From contig NZ_CP079105.1 in NCBI RefSeq assembly GCF_019285775.1, positions 3,914,603-3,978,602 on the forward strand: a stretch of DNA of 64,000 nt, read 5' to 3'. Made by a program: the position numbers and the translations under genes. Positions 25,034 through 34,774 of this stretch are shown here, piece by piece (within the stretch, counting starts at the first letter, position 1; each line of letters begins with the position of its first letter). This stretch comes from Skermania piniformis (GTDB lineage: Bacteria; Actinomycetota; Actinomycetes; Mycobacteriales; Mycobacteriaceae). The notes below the pieces were generated by a model. The model was not told the DNA's origin. It searched no databases and worked only from the letters and a program-made list of their open reading frames with translations.

Positions 25034-25141
25034 CTCGATCCCTTCGTCGCCCTCCGCCCCGCTATGACTACACCACGCGCCACACAGGGTGTCGAGGGGA
25101 AGCAGGCGACGAGACCACCGACCGAAACCGGCCGGCATCGG

Positions 25142-26086
25142 TCAGGGCACGCGGAACGTCCATCGGCTCGGCCGGGTACCGGTCATGGCGCTGTGCCGGC
25201 CACCGTCCGCCCGGAGTGCGGGTGCCAGCAACCGATCGAGCCCGGCCGCCGCCGACTCGGCCGCAACCGGTTTCTGCCGAGTCTCCGCCGAAACCGGTTT
25301 CGGCAACGGCAGCAACTCCGGCGAACGCCACTCGTGCGCGCCGCCCCGCGCTGCGAGCCGGCGGGCCGGCTCCCGGCCGGCCCAGGCCGAGCGCATCCGG
25401 CAGGCGCCGAATCCGTGCGTGGTCTGCGCGCCGATCCCGCTGATCGGCGCGAACTCGGCGAGCGTACGGAGCGCGCGGGTGACCGCGGCGTCCACGCCGG
25501 GTTCGACCGCCAGCCGGACCTGCCCGACGAACCCGATCTGTTCGGTGGTCAGGGTCAGGTTGGTCCGGGGCGTCGCACCGGCCATCCCGGTCACCCGGAC
25601 GGACCCGAGCAGCGCTTTCGCCGTCACCCGATCGATCGTCAGCTCGGGCGGAGCGAAAGCGTTCCATCGACGGAGCAGGCTCTGCACGATCAGTACCGGG
25701 TCCGGCAGCGGGTGATCCCGGCCCTCCCGGGAGAAGTACAGCGGACTGATCACATCCAGCTCGACCGAACCGACCGGTGGTCCGGCGGCGAGGTCGGCGA
25801 ACGAGCGCTCGACCACCCGGACGTCCAGCACCCGGCATTCCACATGGCCGAAGCGGACCGACCCGGGCATCGACGGCGGTGGCGCCGAGCAGATCCAGCC
25901 GAGCTCCCAGCGGAACCGGCCGGGCGCGCCCGCGGTCAGCGGCGCCACCGCGAACGCCTCGAACAGCGGCCCCCGCACGTCGGGTTCGGCGCCGAAGATC
26001 GCGCGCGCCGCGCTGTACAGCCGGGCCGGATACTGTTCCTTGCTATCCGGGTGGATCAGGGTGAGTTCCAATCTGGCCGGCATCAT
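25142..26086 (-). CDS. cas6: Orphan Cas6-like RAMP protein
   Basis: 314 residues. It resembles the Cas6 pre-crRNA endoribonuclease: the mid part DVISPLYFSREGRDHPLPDP and VQSLLRRWNAF (about 111-144), GFVGQVRLAV (185-194), and the glycine-rich C-terminal loop GIGAQTTHGFG (217-227) match the Cas6 C-terminal RAMP domain. The N-terminal region where type III Cas6 has its catalytic His reads RLYSAARAIFG here, with no His. A tail of ~83 residues, rich in Arg/Ala with two KPVxAE stretches, extends past the RAMP fold. No other cas gene or repeat array is nearby. The two adjacent ATGs (26086, 26083) follow GGGG. Confidence 0.72.
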   Translation of the reverse strand: MMPARLELTLIHPDSKEQYPARLYSAARAIFGAEPDVRGPLFEAFAVAPLTAGAPGRFRWELGWICSAPPPSMPGSVRFGHVECRVLDVRVVERSFADLAAGPPVGSVELDVISPLYFSREGRDHPLPDPVLIVQSLLRRWNAFAPPELTIDRVTAKALLGSVRVTGMAGATPRTNLTLTTEQIGFVGQVRLAVEPGVDAAVTRALRTLAEFAPISGIGAQTTHGFGACRMRSAWAGREPARRLAARGGAHEWRSPELLPLPKPVSAETRQKPVAAESAAAGLDRLLAPALRADGGRHSAMTGTRPSRWTFRVP

Positions 26087-26745
26087 GCACCCCGGGCGCA
26101 GATCGACATCTGGATCTGAACGAACTCGACAGCAGCCATCCGTCCCTCGAATCCCTCGATGTGTTCGGATTACAACGCCTCGCGGGCCGAATGTTAACGG
26201 CAACCCCACCCGTCACCCGGCTGTCACCGAATCGACACGCCGGGGCAGTCCGCCACGCCGACGCCGCCTGGGTGGCATCCGGGAAAGGACGTGGTATTCG
26301 ACCGACCGATCGTGCGGCCGGCCCGGCAAAGCCGGCTACCGCCGCGCCCGGCCACGCAAGTTCGGTCCGCTGCCCGCATACAGCTCGCTGTCGGTTAGCC
26401 ATCAATCCGGTGATGGATTGGTTTTACTGCGATCATCCGCATAGTCGGACGGAAATTTCCGGGTTCTTCCGGTGCTCCGAGGCCGCGCGTGGCCCAGATC
26501 TCACCGCCCGGTCAGCAGTACCGGAATCGCCTGGCTGGGGTAGCCTTTCATTTGCCTGAACCCCTTCGAGCTACTCGCCGAAGCCTGATCCGCCACTCGA
26601 CGGACTTGGCCTACCCGCCGGTCGACCGTAGAGTGATCCGCGGGTGACCCATCCGTAACAGCCCTGCAAGCGCGTCGATATAGCCATCGGGGCCACCCAC
26701 ACGATGAGTTCGCTCGCGACCGCCGCGTGCGACCGAGGGACAGGT
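26087..26745. other. Intergenic region, 659 bp
   Basis: The longest gene-free stretch, between the divergent Cas6-like and L,D-transpeptidase genes. I looked for direct repeats with regular spacers and found none, so there is no CRISPR array. A small hairpin (CAATCC-N6-GGATTG, 26403-26420, followed by GTTTT) might be a terminator or part of an RNA, but no gene leads into it. The AT content is higher around 26390-26470, consistent with promoters. Confidence 0.5.
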
Positions 26746-27621
26746 ATGGATCAGACAAGTCGCAATCGCACAGATCACCAGCACCCGAACACTCGGATCC
26801 GGCGGATCGCTGCCGCGATCCTCGCGAGTGCTTCGACCGGCCTGCTGCTCGCCTTGCCCGCGCAGGCCGAGCCACTGTTCCCCGGCGGACCGGAGATCGC
26901 CGGGATTCCCGCGGTGGTCCCCGACGCACCGCCCGGAACCACGGCGCTGACGCCGTTCAAGGCGTACGGCGATCTCACCCCGGCGATCCAGCCGGGCGGC
27001 AACGCCGTCGTCGGTGGCAAACAGATTATCGACATCACCTACAAGCAGCCGATCTCCGACCGCGCTGCTGCGGAGAGTTCGATCGTGGTGACACCGTCGA
27101 CCGAGGTCGCCGGGCACTTCAACTGGGTCGACGACACCCACGTGCAGTGGCTGCCGGACGACTACTGGCCGCGGGGCACCACGGTGAACGTGAGCGCTGC
27201 CGGCGCCACCTCGTCGTTCAAGGTCAGCGACACGATGACCTCGGTCTCCGATGCTGCGGCGCACAACTTCGTGGTGAAGATCGGCAACGACGTGGTCAAG
27301 GAGTTCCCCGCCTCGCTGGGCAAGAAGGGTCACGAGACGCCGAACGGCGACTATCCGGTGATTCTCAAGGAGAAGACCGTGATCATGGACTCCTCCACCT
27401 ACGGCGTCCCGGTCGACTCCAAGGAAGGCTACAAGCTGGAGGTCTGGGATGCGGTCCGGCTGACCTGGAGCGGTGTGTACGTGCACGCGGCGCCGTGGTC
27501 AGTGGACAGCCAGGGCAATTCCAACGTCTCGCACGGCTGCATCAACCTGAGCCCGGAGAACGCCGCCTGGTTCTTCGACAATGTGCGGGTCGGCGACGTG
27601 GTCACCGTGGTGAACGCCTAG
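26746..27621 (+). CDS. L,D-transpeptidase (YkuD family)
   Basis: 291 residues. Signal peptide with hydrophobic core ILASASTGLLLALPAQA, cleavage after AQA; no lipobox, unlike some mycobacterial Ldt proteins. An Ig-like domain (about 65-160) precedes the YkuD catalytic domain, with HAAPW (His247) and the active-site SHGCINL (His263, Cys265). It makes 3-3 cross-links in peptidoglycan outside the membrane. ATG 26746 follows GAGGGA; the upstream frame to 26704 lacks an RBS. A strong hairpin follows the stop. Confidence 0.92.
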   Translation: MDQTSRNRTDHQHPNTRIRRIAAAILASASTGLLLALPAQAEPLFPGGPEIAGIPAVVPDAPPGTTALTPFKAYGDLTPAIQPGGNAVVGGKQIIDITYKQPISDRAAAESSIVVTPSTEVAGHFNWVDDTHVQWLPDDYWPRGTTVNVSAAGATSSFKVSDTMTSVSDAAAHNFVVKIGNDVVKEFPASLGKKGHETPNGDYPVILKEKTVIMDSSTYGVPVDSKEGYKLEVWDAVRLTWSGVYVHAAPWSVDSQGNSNVSHGCINLSPENAAWFFDNVRVGDVVTVVNA

Positions 27622-27639
27622 CACCGACACTGCAGTGAA

Positions 27640-27678
27640 CGAACGGCCCGCCCCGGGAAATCCGCGGCGGGCCGTTCG
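27640..27678. terminator. Rho-independent-type hairpin
   Basis: Perfect 13-bp arms CGAACGGCCCGCC and complement, 13-nt loop, between the convergent L,D-transpeptidase and M13 peptidase genes. There is no U-run of note; likely bidirectional. Confidence 0.75.
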
Positions 27679-27717
27679 CTGTCCTGGGCCGTACCTGCTA
27701 CCAGCTGGTCGTGCCGG

Positions 27718-29730
27718 CTACCAGATCCGGACCCGCTGCTCGGGATCGAGGTACAGCGCATCCCCCGGCTGCAGGCCGAACGCGTCGTGGAAGCTGTCCA
27801 GGTTGCGCACCACGCCGTTGCAGCGGAATTCCGCCGGCGAGTGCGGGTCGATCGCGAGCCGGCGTTTGGCCTCTTCGTCGCGAACCTTGGTCCGCCAGAT
27901 CTGGGCCCAGCTGTAGAACACCCGCTGCAGCCCGGACAGTCCGTCGAGCTCCGGCGCGGGCTGCTCGGCCAACGCGATCCGATAGGCAACCAGCGCGATC
28001 GAGAGCCCACCGAGGTCGCCGATGTTCTCGCCGACGGTGAATCTGCCGTTGACGGTCTCGTCGTCGGGTAGCTGCCGCGGCGAGAACACGTCGTACTGGG
28101 CGATCAGCGCCGCCGTCCGCTTGCCGAACTCGGCCCGGTCCGCGTCGGTCCACCAATCGACCAGGTTGCCGTCGCCGTCGTACTTGGCACCCTGATCGTC
28201 GAACCCGTGGCCGATCTCGTGCCCGATCACCGCCCCGATCCCGCCGTAGTTCGCGGCGTCGTCGGCGCTCATGTCGAAGAACGGCGGCTGCAGGATCGCC
28301 GCCGGAAACACGATCTCGTTCATCCCCGGGTTGTAGTAGGCGTTGACCGTCTGCGGCGTCATGAACCACTCGTCGCGATCGACCGGACCACCGAGTTTGC
28401 GCAGCTCGCGATCGAAATCGGCGGCGTACCCGCGACGCACGTTGCCGACCGGATCGTCCGCCTCGATCAACAGATCGGCGTAGTCCCGCCAGACGTCCGG
28501 GTAGCCGATCTTCGGGGTGAACTTGGCCAGCTTGGCCAACGCTGCCTCCCGAGTCGGCGGGCTCATCCACTCCAGCTCGGCGATATTGCGCCGGTAGGCC
28601 TCCTGCAGGTTCGCCACCAACTCGACCATCCGGGCTTTCGCCTCGGGCGGGAAGTGCCGCGCCACGTACAGCTTGCCGACCGCCTCACCCAGCAGCTCCT
28701 GCACGAGCGTGACGCCGCGCTTCCACCGATCCCGGTTCTGCTGGGTCCCGCTCAGCGTCCGGCCGTAGAACGCGAAGTTCTGCTCGACCAGCGGTGCCGC
28801 CAGGTAGGGCGCCCGTGCAGCGAGCACCCGCCAGGTGAGGTACGCGCGCCAGTCGTCGAGTGGGAACTCGGTCCACACCCGGGTGAACTCGTCGAGATAA
28901 CTGGGCTGCCGAGCGATCAGCTCGGCGAACCGATCGCCCGGCCCGCCGACCCCGGCGGCCAACCCGGCCAGCCATGCCGACCAGTCGAAGCCGGGGCGCG
29001 CCGCGATCAGCTCGACGAGCGTCGTCGGGTTGTAGGACAGCTCGGCGTCGCGCCGGCGGACCACATCCCACTGCCCGGCCGCCAACGCCGTCTCCACCTC
29101 GACCACCCGCTGCGGGTCCGCGGTCACGCCGGCCAACGCGAACATCGCTCCGATATGCGTCAGATACTCGGCCCGCACCTGCGCATGGGCCGGCTCACGG
29201 TAGTACGACTCGTCCGGCAGGCCCAGCCCGGACTGGCGCAGGTCGGCCAGGTAGCGCTGTGAGTTCCGGTCGTCGGTATCGACCGACAACGCCACCGGGC
29301 CCCGCACCCCGACCCGTTGCAGCTCGCCCAGCAGACGAGCCGCGGCCGACCGGTCCGGCACCGCGGCGATCGCGGCGAGTTCGTCGGCGATCGGCGTCAC
29401 CCCGGCCGCGTCGATCGCAGCTTCGGCCATGAAACTCGCGTACAGGTCGCCGATCCGGCGGGTGTCGCTGCCGAGCTCCGCCCCGGCCGCAGCCGCCTCG
29501 GTGATGATCGCCTGGACGTCAAGTTCGGCCTGGTCGTAGAGCGTGCGGAACGCACCGTCCACCGCCCGGTCCGGCGGGATCTCCGAGCCGGCCAGCCACC
29601 GCCCGTTCACATGCTCGAACAGGTCGTCTTGCACCCGGGTTCCGGCGTCGACGAAACTCAGGTCGATGCCGGACCGGTCGATGCCGGTGGTCGGGATGTC
29701 GGGGCTGTTCAGCGGGGTTGTGGAGGTCAC
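27718..29730 (-). CDS. M13-family zinc metallopeptidase (neprilysin/PepO type)
   Basis: About 670 residues, the usual M13 size. The zinc site is VIGHEIGHGFDD (HEIGH at about 504-508), followed by GENIGDLGG carrying the Glu ligand; NAYYNPGMNEIVFPAAILQPPFF is the conserved substrate-binding stretch. No signal peptide or membrane helix is visible, so it may be cytosolic or exported by another route. GTG 29730 is chosen because the preceding frame lacks any M13 homology; its RBS is weak. The C-terminus ends VRIW rather than the CxxW of eukaryotic members. It follows the DUF4190 gene by 26 bp and is probably cotranscribed. Confidence 0.88.
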   Translation of the reverse strand: MTSTTPLNSPDIPTTGIDRSGIDLSFVDAGTRVQDDLFEHVNGRWLAGSEIPPDRAVDGAFRTLYDQAELDVQAIITEAAAAGAELGSDTRRIGDLYASFMAEAAIDAAGVTPIADELAAIAAVPDRSAAARLLGELQRVGVRGPVALSVDTDDRNSQRYLADLRQSGLGLPDESYYREPAHAQVRAEYLTHIGAMFALAGVTADPQRVVEVETALAAGQWDVVRRRDAELSYNPTTLVELIAARPGFDWSAWLAGLAAGVGGPGDRFAELIARQPSYLDEFTRVWTEFPLDDWRAYLTWRVLAARAPYLAAPLVEQNFAFYGRTLSGTQQNRDRWKRGVTLVQELLGEAVGKLYVARHFPPEAKARMVELVANLQEAYRRNIAELEWMSPPTREAALAKLAKFTPKIGYPDVWRDYADLLIEADDPVGNVRRGYAADFDRELRKLGGPVDRDEWFMTPQTVNAYYNPGMNEIVFPAAILQPPFFDMSADDAANYGGIGAVIGHEIGHGFDDQGAKYDGDGNLVDWWTDADRAEFGKRTAALIAQYDVFSPRQLPDDETVNGRFTVGENIGDLGGLSIALVAYRIALAEQPAPELDGLSGLQRVFYSWAQIWRTKVRDEEAKRRLAIDPHSPAEFRCNGVVRNLDSFHDAFGLQPGDALYLDPEQRVRIW

Positions 29731-29756
29731 CCTGACGAGGCTACCGACCCGGCCGG

Positions 29757-30320
29757 TCAGGGCGTCGGCACGACCACGCCGGTGCCGAACTGGTCTTCCA
29801 GGCCTTGCTGGAACTCGTCGGCGCATTGCTCCAACGCGGTCTGATCGCTGCCCGCATCGCGGACGCAGGTCACGTAGTCGCTGCCGCCGACCTGATTGAA
29901 TATGCCGATCCCGAGGATCAACAACCCCACCGCGATCGCTATCCCCAGCAACCCGAGCACCCCGCCGGTGATCGACAAGCCCGAGCCGCCGGCGCGGGTT
30001 CGCGCGCGGCGCCAACCGACGAACGCGAAGATCAGCGCAAGCAGACCGAAGAACACCCCGCCCACGACCGTCCAGCTGGACAGCAACGCGAGGATGCCGA
30101 GGATCAACGCCGCTATCGCCATGCCGTTGCCGGACCGCGGCTGCTGGTAGCCGTCGGGCGGATAGCCGCCCTGCTGCGGCACGTAGCCCTGCTGAGACGG
30201 ATAGCCCGGCTGGGACGGATAGCCCGGCTGCGCTGGATAGCCCGGCTGGGCCGGATAGTTATCGCCCGCCGGGTAGCTGCCGTACGGACCGCCGGGGGGG
30301 CCTTGCGGTGGAGAGGACAT
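29757..30320 (-). CDS. DUF4190-type membrane protein with Tyr/Pro/Gln repeats
   Basis: 187 residues. The first ~65 residues are Pro/Gly/Tyr/Gln-rich with tandem units of PGYPAQ/PGYPSQ type. Two membrane helices follow (MAIAALILGILALLSSW and the ITGGVLGLLGIAIAVGLLILG segment), characteristic of DUF4190, and an outer C-terminal segment with two Cys (TCVRDAG and EQCADEF). Function unknown. ATG 30320 follows AGGAG. Confidence 0.8.
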   Translation of the reverse strand: MSSPPQGPPGGPYGSYPAGDNYPAQPGYPAQPGYPSQPGYPSQQGYVPQQGGYPPDGYQQPRSGNGMAIAALILGILALLSSWTVVGGVFFGLLALIFAFVGWRRARTRAGGSGLSITGGVLGLLGIAIAVGLLILGIGIFNQVGGSDYVTCVRDAGSDQTALEQCADEFQQGLEDQFGTGVVVPTP

Positions 30321-30425
30321 CGACAACTCCTGCAGATTTGCGACCACTGACCACCCATGCTAGTCAGCCGGCAGCCGTTACGCCGAGGTGTCGGGGTTGC
30401 GGATTCGGATCCGGGCGCGGGCCCG

Positions 30426-31196
30426 TTACCGCATGCCCCCGAGTCGGGCATGCATCTCCCAGACCAGGATCTCCGCGCCGGCGGCCGCCAGCACCTGTCG
30501 AGCGCCGTCCCGGCGGAGCCGGATCGCGTCGCCCGCGTACACCGGGCCGATCTCTTCCACCGTCACGTCGCCGCGGGCGACGAACACGTGCACGTAGGGC
30601 GCCGCCGGCAGGAGTACCGGCACCCCCGGCCGCAGTCGGGCGACGTGTAACGCGGAGTATCGGCTGTTGATCGTGATGGCGGCGGTGTCCCGGTGCCGCG
30701 GCAAGCCGGACGCGATCGGCACCAGCGCGCCACCGGCCAGATCGGCGGTGACGTCGTGTTGTCGATAATCGGGCGGTCGCCCGGGTTCGTCCGGCATCAC
30801 CCACATCTGGATGAAATGCACCGGCACGTCCCGGTTCTCGCCCGCCGACCGCCGGGAGTCGTTACGTTCGGCGTGTTCGATCCCCGAGCCAGCGCTGACC
30901 CGTTGGGCCAACCCGGGGTAGATCACTCCGGCATGCCCGAGCGAATCCTGATGGACCAGGCTGCCACTGAGCACCCAGGTGACGATTTCCAGGTCGCGGT
31001 GCCGGTGCAGATCGAATCCGGCGCCGGGAGCGACGATGTCGTCGTTGTTGACCAGGAGCAGCCCGTGATGGGTGTTCTCCGGATCGTAGTGCGCGCCGAA
31101 CGAGAAGGAGTGTTTCGAATCCAGCCAGGCCGTACGGGTTTTCCGCCGGTCGCCGGCGCGGTGGATGTCCACGTGCGGTGTCGTGGGTGCCGCCAC
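30426..31196 (-). CDS. Pirin family protein (YhhW-like)
   Basis: 256 residues, bicupin pirin fold. The metal-binding stretch is FDLHRHRDLEIVTWVLSG with HQDSLG, and the pirin motif AGSGIEHAERN follows. Some YhhW-type pirins have quercetinase activity, but the substrate here is unknown. GTG 31196 follows GGAGGAG, a strong RBS. It lies 109 bp downstream of a second, distinct pirin gene on the same strand. Confidence 0.88.
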   Translation of the reverse strand: MAAPTTPHVDIHRAGDRRKTRTAWLDSKHSFSFGAHYDPENTHHGLLLVNNDDIVAPGAGFDLHRHRDLEIVTWVLSGSLVHQDSLGHAGVIYPGLAQRVSAGSGIEHAERNDSRRSAGENRDVPVHFIQMWVMPDEPGRPPDYRQHDVTADLAGGALVPIASGLPRHRDTAAITINSRYSALHVARLRPGVPVLLPAAPYVHVFVARGDVTVEEIGPVYAGDAIRLRRDGARQVLAAAGAEILVWEMHARLGGMR

Positions 31197-31305
31197 TTGC
31201 TCTCCTCCCGACTACGAACACGCGCCGCCAAGAATACGAGGGCGTCGTTGCCCGAAGCAACGAGTCCCCCGCAACGGTTCGGCCGCAAAAGGTTCGGTCC
31301 GGGCG

Positions 31306-32271
31306 TCAACCGTGGGCCGCAGGGAGCACACCCAACCGACCGGCTTCGTAGTCGCGGAATGCCTGCTCGACCTCGGCCTTGGTGTTCATCACGAACGGTC
31401 CGGCCATCGCGATCGGCTCGCGAATCGGCTTGCCCCCCATGACGAACACCTCGAACGCCGCGGTTCGTGAATCCTGCGTGTCGGCCGCCTGCAGGACCAG
31501 CGTGTCGCCGGTGTGCCCGCCGTCGAACACCGCGAGCCGACCGTCGCGGATCGGCCGCTGCTCGGCACCGACCGTGCCGCGACCGGCCAAACCGTAGGCG
31601 AGCGCGTTGAACTCGGGATTCCACGGCAGGACCACCTGCGCGCCCGGGGAAATCGTGATGTGCAGGAGGACGACCGGGGTATGCGTGGCGCCCGGCCCGG
31701 CGTACGCACCGACCTCGCCGGCGATCACCCGGATCAGCGCGCCCCCGTCCGGCGAGGTCAGTAGCGATACCCGGCCGGCACCGATGTCCTGATACCGCGG
31801 CGCGATGAGCTTGTGCGACCGCGGCAGATTCACCCAGAGCTGGACCCCGTGGAAGAGCCCACCGGTGGCGACCAGCTGCTCCGGCGGTGCTTCGATGTGC
31901 AGGATGCCGCCGCCCGCGGTCATCCATTGGGTGTCGCCCCCGCCGATGCTGCCGCCGCCGCCGTTGGAGTCCTGATGCTCCATGATCCCGTCGATCATGT
32001 ACGTCACGGTCTCGAAACCGCGATGCGGGTGCCACGGCGTGCCCTTGGGTTCGCCCGCTCCGTAGTCCACTTCGCCCATCTGGTCCATGTGGATGAACGG
32101 GTCGAGCAGGTGCATCGGCACCCCGGCGAAGGCCCGGTGGACCGGAAAACCCTCCCCCTCGAACCCGCGCGGCGCAGTGGTGACCTCCCGGACCGGCCGC
32201 GGTCGGGGATTCGCCCCGGGAACCGACAGCACCGGGAGCGTCGTCCGGTCGTCCACGGTCACGGCGGGCAT
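31306..32271 (-). CDS. Pirin family protein
   Basis: 321 residues, closer to the human-pirin type: TPWHPHRGFETVTYMIDG, MEHQDSNGGGG and AGGGILHIEAPPE are visible in the N-terminal cupin, and GPFVMNTKAEVEQAFRDYEAG in the C-terminal part. Redox sensing or oxygenase roles are known for relatives; none can be assigned here. ATG 32271 follows GGAGG. Divergent from the acyltransferase gene. Confidence 0.9.
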   Translation of the reverse strand: MPAVTVDDRTTLPVLSVPGANPRPRPVREVTTAPRGFEGEGFPVHRAFAGVPMHLLDPFIHMDQMGEVDYGAGEPKGTPWHPHRGFETVTYMIDGIMEHQDSNGGGGSIGGGDTQWMTAGGGILHIEAPPEQLVATGGLFHGVQLWVNLPRSHKLIAPRYQDIGAGRVSLLTSPDGGALIRVIAGEVGAYAGPGATHTPVVLLHITISPGAQVVLPWNPEFNALAYGLAGRGTVGAEQRPIRDGRLAVFDGGHTGDTLVLQAADTQDSRTAAFEVFVMGGKPIREPIAMAGPFVMNTKAEVEQAFRDYEAGRLGVLPAAHG

Positions 32272-32391
32272 GTCGCCTCCAGAAGTAGTCAGCTTTTCAA
32301 TAGTCTACTCCCGGCGGGCGCCGCTCCGGGGGTCACGATCAGCCGGTATTCCGGCCTGCCGGCAAACCTACGGTGTCGTAGGGTTGAGCTC

Positions 32392-33147
32392 ATGGACCGA
32401 CCCGAGGTGACGCTGGAGAACAGCGACGCCGTCTACGACTTCTACCGCGACCACCGGCAGAACGTGCTGAAGTCACGGTTGTCGTATGCGATCCTGGCGC
32501 GCCGGTACCGACCCCGGGTCGGCGGTGCGGTCGGCGCCGCAGCAGCGATCCGACGGGCTCTGCAGGCCGGGCAACGCCTGATCGTGGTGGCCAACCACCT
32601 CAGCGAACAGGACCCGTACGTGGTCGCGGCCACCGCCTGGCGCAGCCGGTTACGGCCGGCGATCGGACACGCTCGGGTCCTGGCGAAGGACGAGTTGTTC
32701 GTCGATCCCCGGCTCCGGGACAAGGTCGAGATGATGGGCGGTATCCCGGTGTTCCGGGGTAAGGACCACGGCATCCGCGCGGTCGCCGCTGCCGGGCAGC
32801 AGATGATGACGATCAGCGCCGAGCGGATGCAGCGCGGCGACCACCTCGCGATCTTCCCGGAAGGTACCTGCAACGACGTGGACCCGACCCGGGTGCAATC
32901 GGTCGGCAGCGGCATCGGACACATCGTGGTCCGGGCTCGCAAGCTCGGGGTGACCCCGGTGCTCATCCCGCTCGGGATCAGTTACGGCCCGGACAATGTG
33001 GCACCGACCACCCGGACCGCGACCGAGAACGCCTCCTGCTGGCTCGGCCACCCGGTGACCGAGCTGCCACCGCGGCCGACCGAGATCGCTCGGCTGGTTC
33101 GCGAGGTGCTGCAGGACGCGGTCGACGGCGCGGTGAAGGCGGCCTGA
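32392..33147 (+). CDS. 1-acyl-sn-glycerol-3-phosphate acyltransferase (PlsC-like)
   Basis: 251 residues. The acyltransferase motif NHLSEQD (HX4D) is near residue 70, and FPEGTCND (EGT motif) near 160. It would transfer an acyl chain to lysophosphatidate or a related acceptor at the membrane. ATG 32392 is the first sensible start; the open frame upstream runs through the divergent pirin and is not coding. It is followed after 30 bp by glycerate kinase, possibly one transcript. Confidence 0.85.
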   Translation: MDRPEVTLENSDAVYDFYRDHRQNVLKSRLSYAILARRYRPRVGGAVGAAAAIRRALQAGQRLIVVANHLSEQDPYVVAATAWRSRLRPAIGHARVLAKDELFVDPRLRDKVEMMGGIPVFRGKDHGIRAVAAAGQQMMTISAERMQRGDHLAIFPEGTCNDVDPTRVQSVGSGIGHIVVRARKLGVTPVLIPLGISYGPDNVAPTTRTATENASCWLGHPVTELPPRPTEIARLVREVLQDAVDGAVKAA

Positions 33148-33177
33148 GATGCGCCGCACCCCCGCGCCGGCGCGCTG

Positions 33178-34302
33178 ATGCGCGTCGTCGTCGCTCCGGA
33201 CAAGTTCAAGGGCTCGCTGAGCGCGGCCCAGGTCGCCGCCGCGGTCGCCGCCGGGATCCGGTCGGTTCGACCCGACCGGGATGTGGTAAGTGCACCGGTT
33301 GCCGACGGCGGCGACGGGACGGTCGACGCATTCGTCGCCGCCGGCTGGGAGCGGGTCGCGGTCCGGGCCACCGGCCCGACCGGACACCCGCACGAGACGA
33401 GTTACGCCCGCCGCGACGCGGCCGGCGTGGTCGAGCTGGCCTCGGTGGTCGGTCTCGCCGCGCTGCCCGGCGGCCGACCGGCCCCGCTGCAGGCGAGCAC
33501 GTTCGGGCTCGGCGAGGTGATCGGGGCGGCCCGTGCCGCCGGCGTCCGCGAACTGTCGGTCGGGGTCGGCGGTAGCGCGTCCACCGACGGCGGCGCCGGG
33601 CTGCTGCAGGCGCTCGGCGCTCGACTCACCGACCGGGCCGGCCGCCGGATCGGGCCCGGCGCGGCCGGCCTGGCCGATCTGGTCGCGGTGGACATCGCGG
33701 GCCTGCCGACCGACGTCCGGATCGAGCTCGCCGCGGACGTGGACAATCCGCTGACGGGGCCGAACGGTGCCGTTGCCGTATTCGGCGCCCAGAAGGGCAT
33801 CACCGACCCGGCGCCGGTGCAACGGTCGCTGCAGCACTGGGCCGACCTGCTCGGCGCCGCCACCGGCCGCGATCTGCGCACCGCGCCCGGCGCCGGCGCC
33901 GCCGGTGGCACCGGTTTCGCGCTGCTCGCCGCACTCGGCGCACAGTTCCGGCCGGGGATCGACGTGGTGTTGGCCCGCACCGGACTCCGGGACGTGCTGC
34001 GCGACGCCGATCTGGTGATCACCGGGGAAGGCTCGTTGGACGAACAGACGCTGTCCGGCAAAGCTCCGGTCGGGGTCGCCCGGGCGGCCGGGTCGGCCAC
34101 CGTCGTCGCGGTGGCCGGCCGCAACCTGCTCAGCGTCGCGCAGGCGCGGGCCGCCGGATTCGCCGCGGTCTATCCGCTGACCGAGCTGCAACCCGATCCG
34201 GTCCGCTCGATGCGGGATGCGGCGGCCCTCCTGCATCGGATCGGTGCCCGGATCGCCACCGACTTCGGCCCGGATCAGCCGGCGAGCAACCGAGCCAGGT
34301 AG
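33178..34302 (+). CDS. glxK: Glycerate kinase (GlxK/GarK family)
   Basis: 374 residues. It phosphorylates D-glycerate, in the 2-kinase family to judge by similarity. Hallmarks are [14 protein letters not shown] at the N-terminus, [12 protein letters not shown] near 43, [14 protein letters not shown] near 128 and [18 protein letters not shown] near 280. Start ATG at 33178. The last 28 bp overlap the 3' end of the convergent aroQ. Confidence 0.92.
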   Translation: MRVVVAPDKFKGSLSAAQVAAAVAAGIRSVRPDRDVVSAPVADGGDGTVDAFVAAGWERVAVRATGPTGHPHETSYARRDAAGVVELASVVGLAALPGGRPAPLQASTFGLGEVIGAARAAGVRELSVGVGGSASTDGGAGLLQALGARLTDRAGRRIGPGAAGLADLVAVDIAGLPTDVRIELAADVDNPLTGPNGAVAVFGAQKGITDPAPVQRSLQHWADLLGAATGRDLRTAPGAGAAGGTGFALLAALGAQFRPGIDVVLARTGLRDVLRDADLVITGEGSLDEQTLSGKAPVGVARAAGSATVVAVAGRNLLSVAQARAAGFAAVYPLTELQPDPVRSMRDAAALLHRIGARIATDFGPDQPASNRAR

Positions 34303-34721
34303 TCGACCGCGTACCGGTAGCCCGACACCCCCATCCCGCTGATCACCGCATCGGCGATCGACGAGACGTAGGAGTGCCGGCGGAACGGCTCGCGGGCGTA
34401 GACGTTGCTCACGTGCACTTCGATCACCGGCACCTCCGGGATCACCAGCGCGTCGCGCAACGCCACCGAGGTGTGGGTGTACCCGCCGGGGTTGATCACG
34501 ATGCCGGCCTCCGCGCCCCGGGCAGCGTGGATCCGGTCGATCAGCGCCCCCTCCGAGTTGGACTGGAAGTCCCGCAACTCGCAACCGTGCTCCGCCGCGG
34601 TGCGGGTGCAGCCGGCGATCACATCGGCCAGCGTCTCGGCACCGTAGATCTCCGGCTGCCGAGTGCCGAGCATGTTCAAATTCGGCCCGTTCAGCAGGAG
34701 CAAGGTTCGGCCGGCCGCCAT
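34275..34721 (-). CDS. aroQ: Type II 3-dehydroquinate dehydratase
   Basis: 148 residues. Shikimate-pathway enzyme converting 3-dehydroquinate to 3-dehydroshikimate; type II forms are dodecamers. [21 protein letters not shown] carries the catalytic Tyr and Arg, [17 protein letters not shown] the Asn and substrate loop, and [20 protein letters not shown] the catalytic His. Here it stands apart from other aro genes. Its 3' end overlaps glxK by 28 bp. Confidence 0.95.
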   Translation of the reverse strand: MAAGRTLLLLNGPNLNMLGTRQPEIYGAETLADVIAGCTRTAAEHGCELRDFQSNSEGALIDRIHAARGAEAGIVINPGGYTHTSVALRDALVIPEVPVIEVHVSNVYAREPFRRHSYVSSIADAVISGMGVSGYRYAVDYLARLLAG

Positions 34722-34774
34722 GCGGGCATGCTAACCGGTGCGAGCCGACCGGGCCGGGCCGGTCGGCACCGCCG

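Noticed and set aside
26403-26425. Small hairpin CAATCC/GGATTG followed by GTTTT
   Set aside because: Only a 6-bp stem and no gene reading into it; too weak for a terminator call.
26087-26745. Possible CRISPR array next to the Cas6-like gene
   Set aside because: No regularly spaced direct repeats were found in this region or on the other side of the gene.
32284-32309. AGTAG...CTACT inverted repeat between the pirin and acyltransferase genes
   Set aside because: Only 5-bp arms across 16 bases; could be chance, no regulator nearby.
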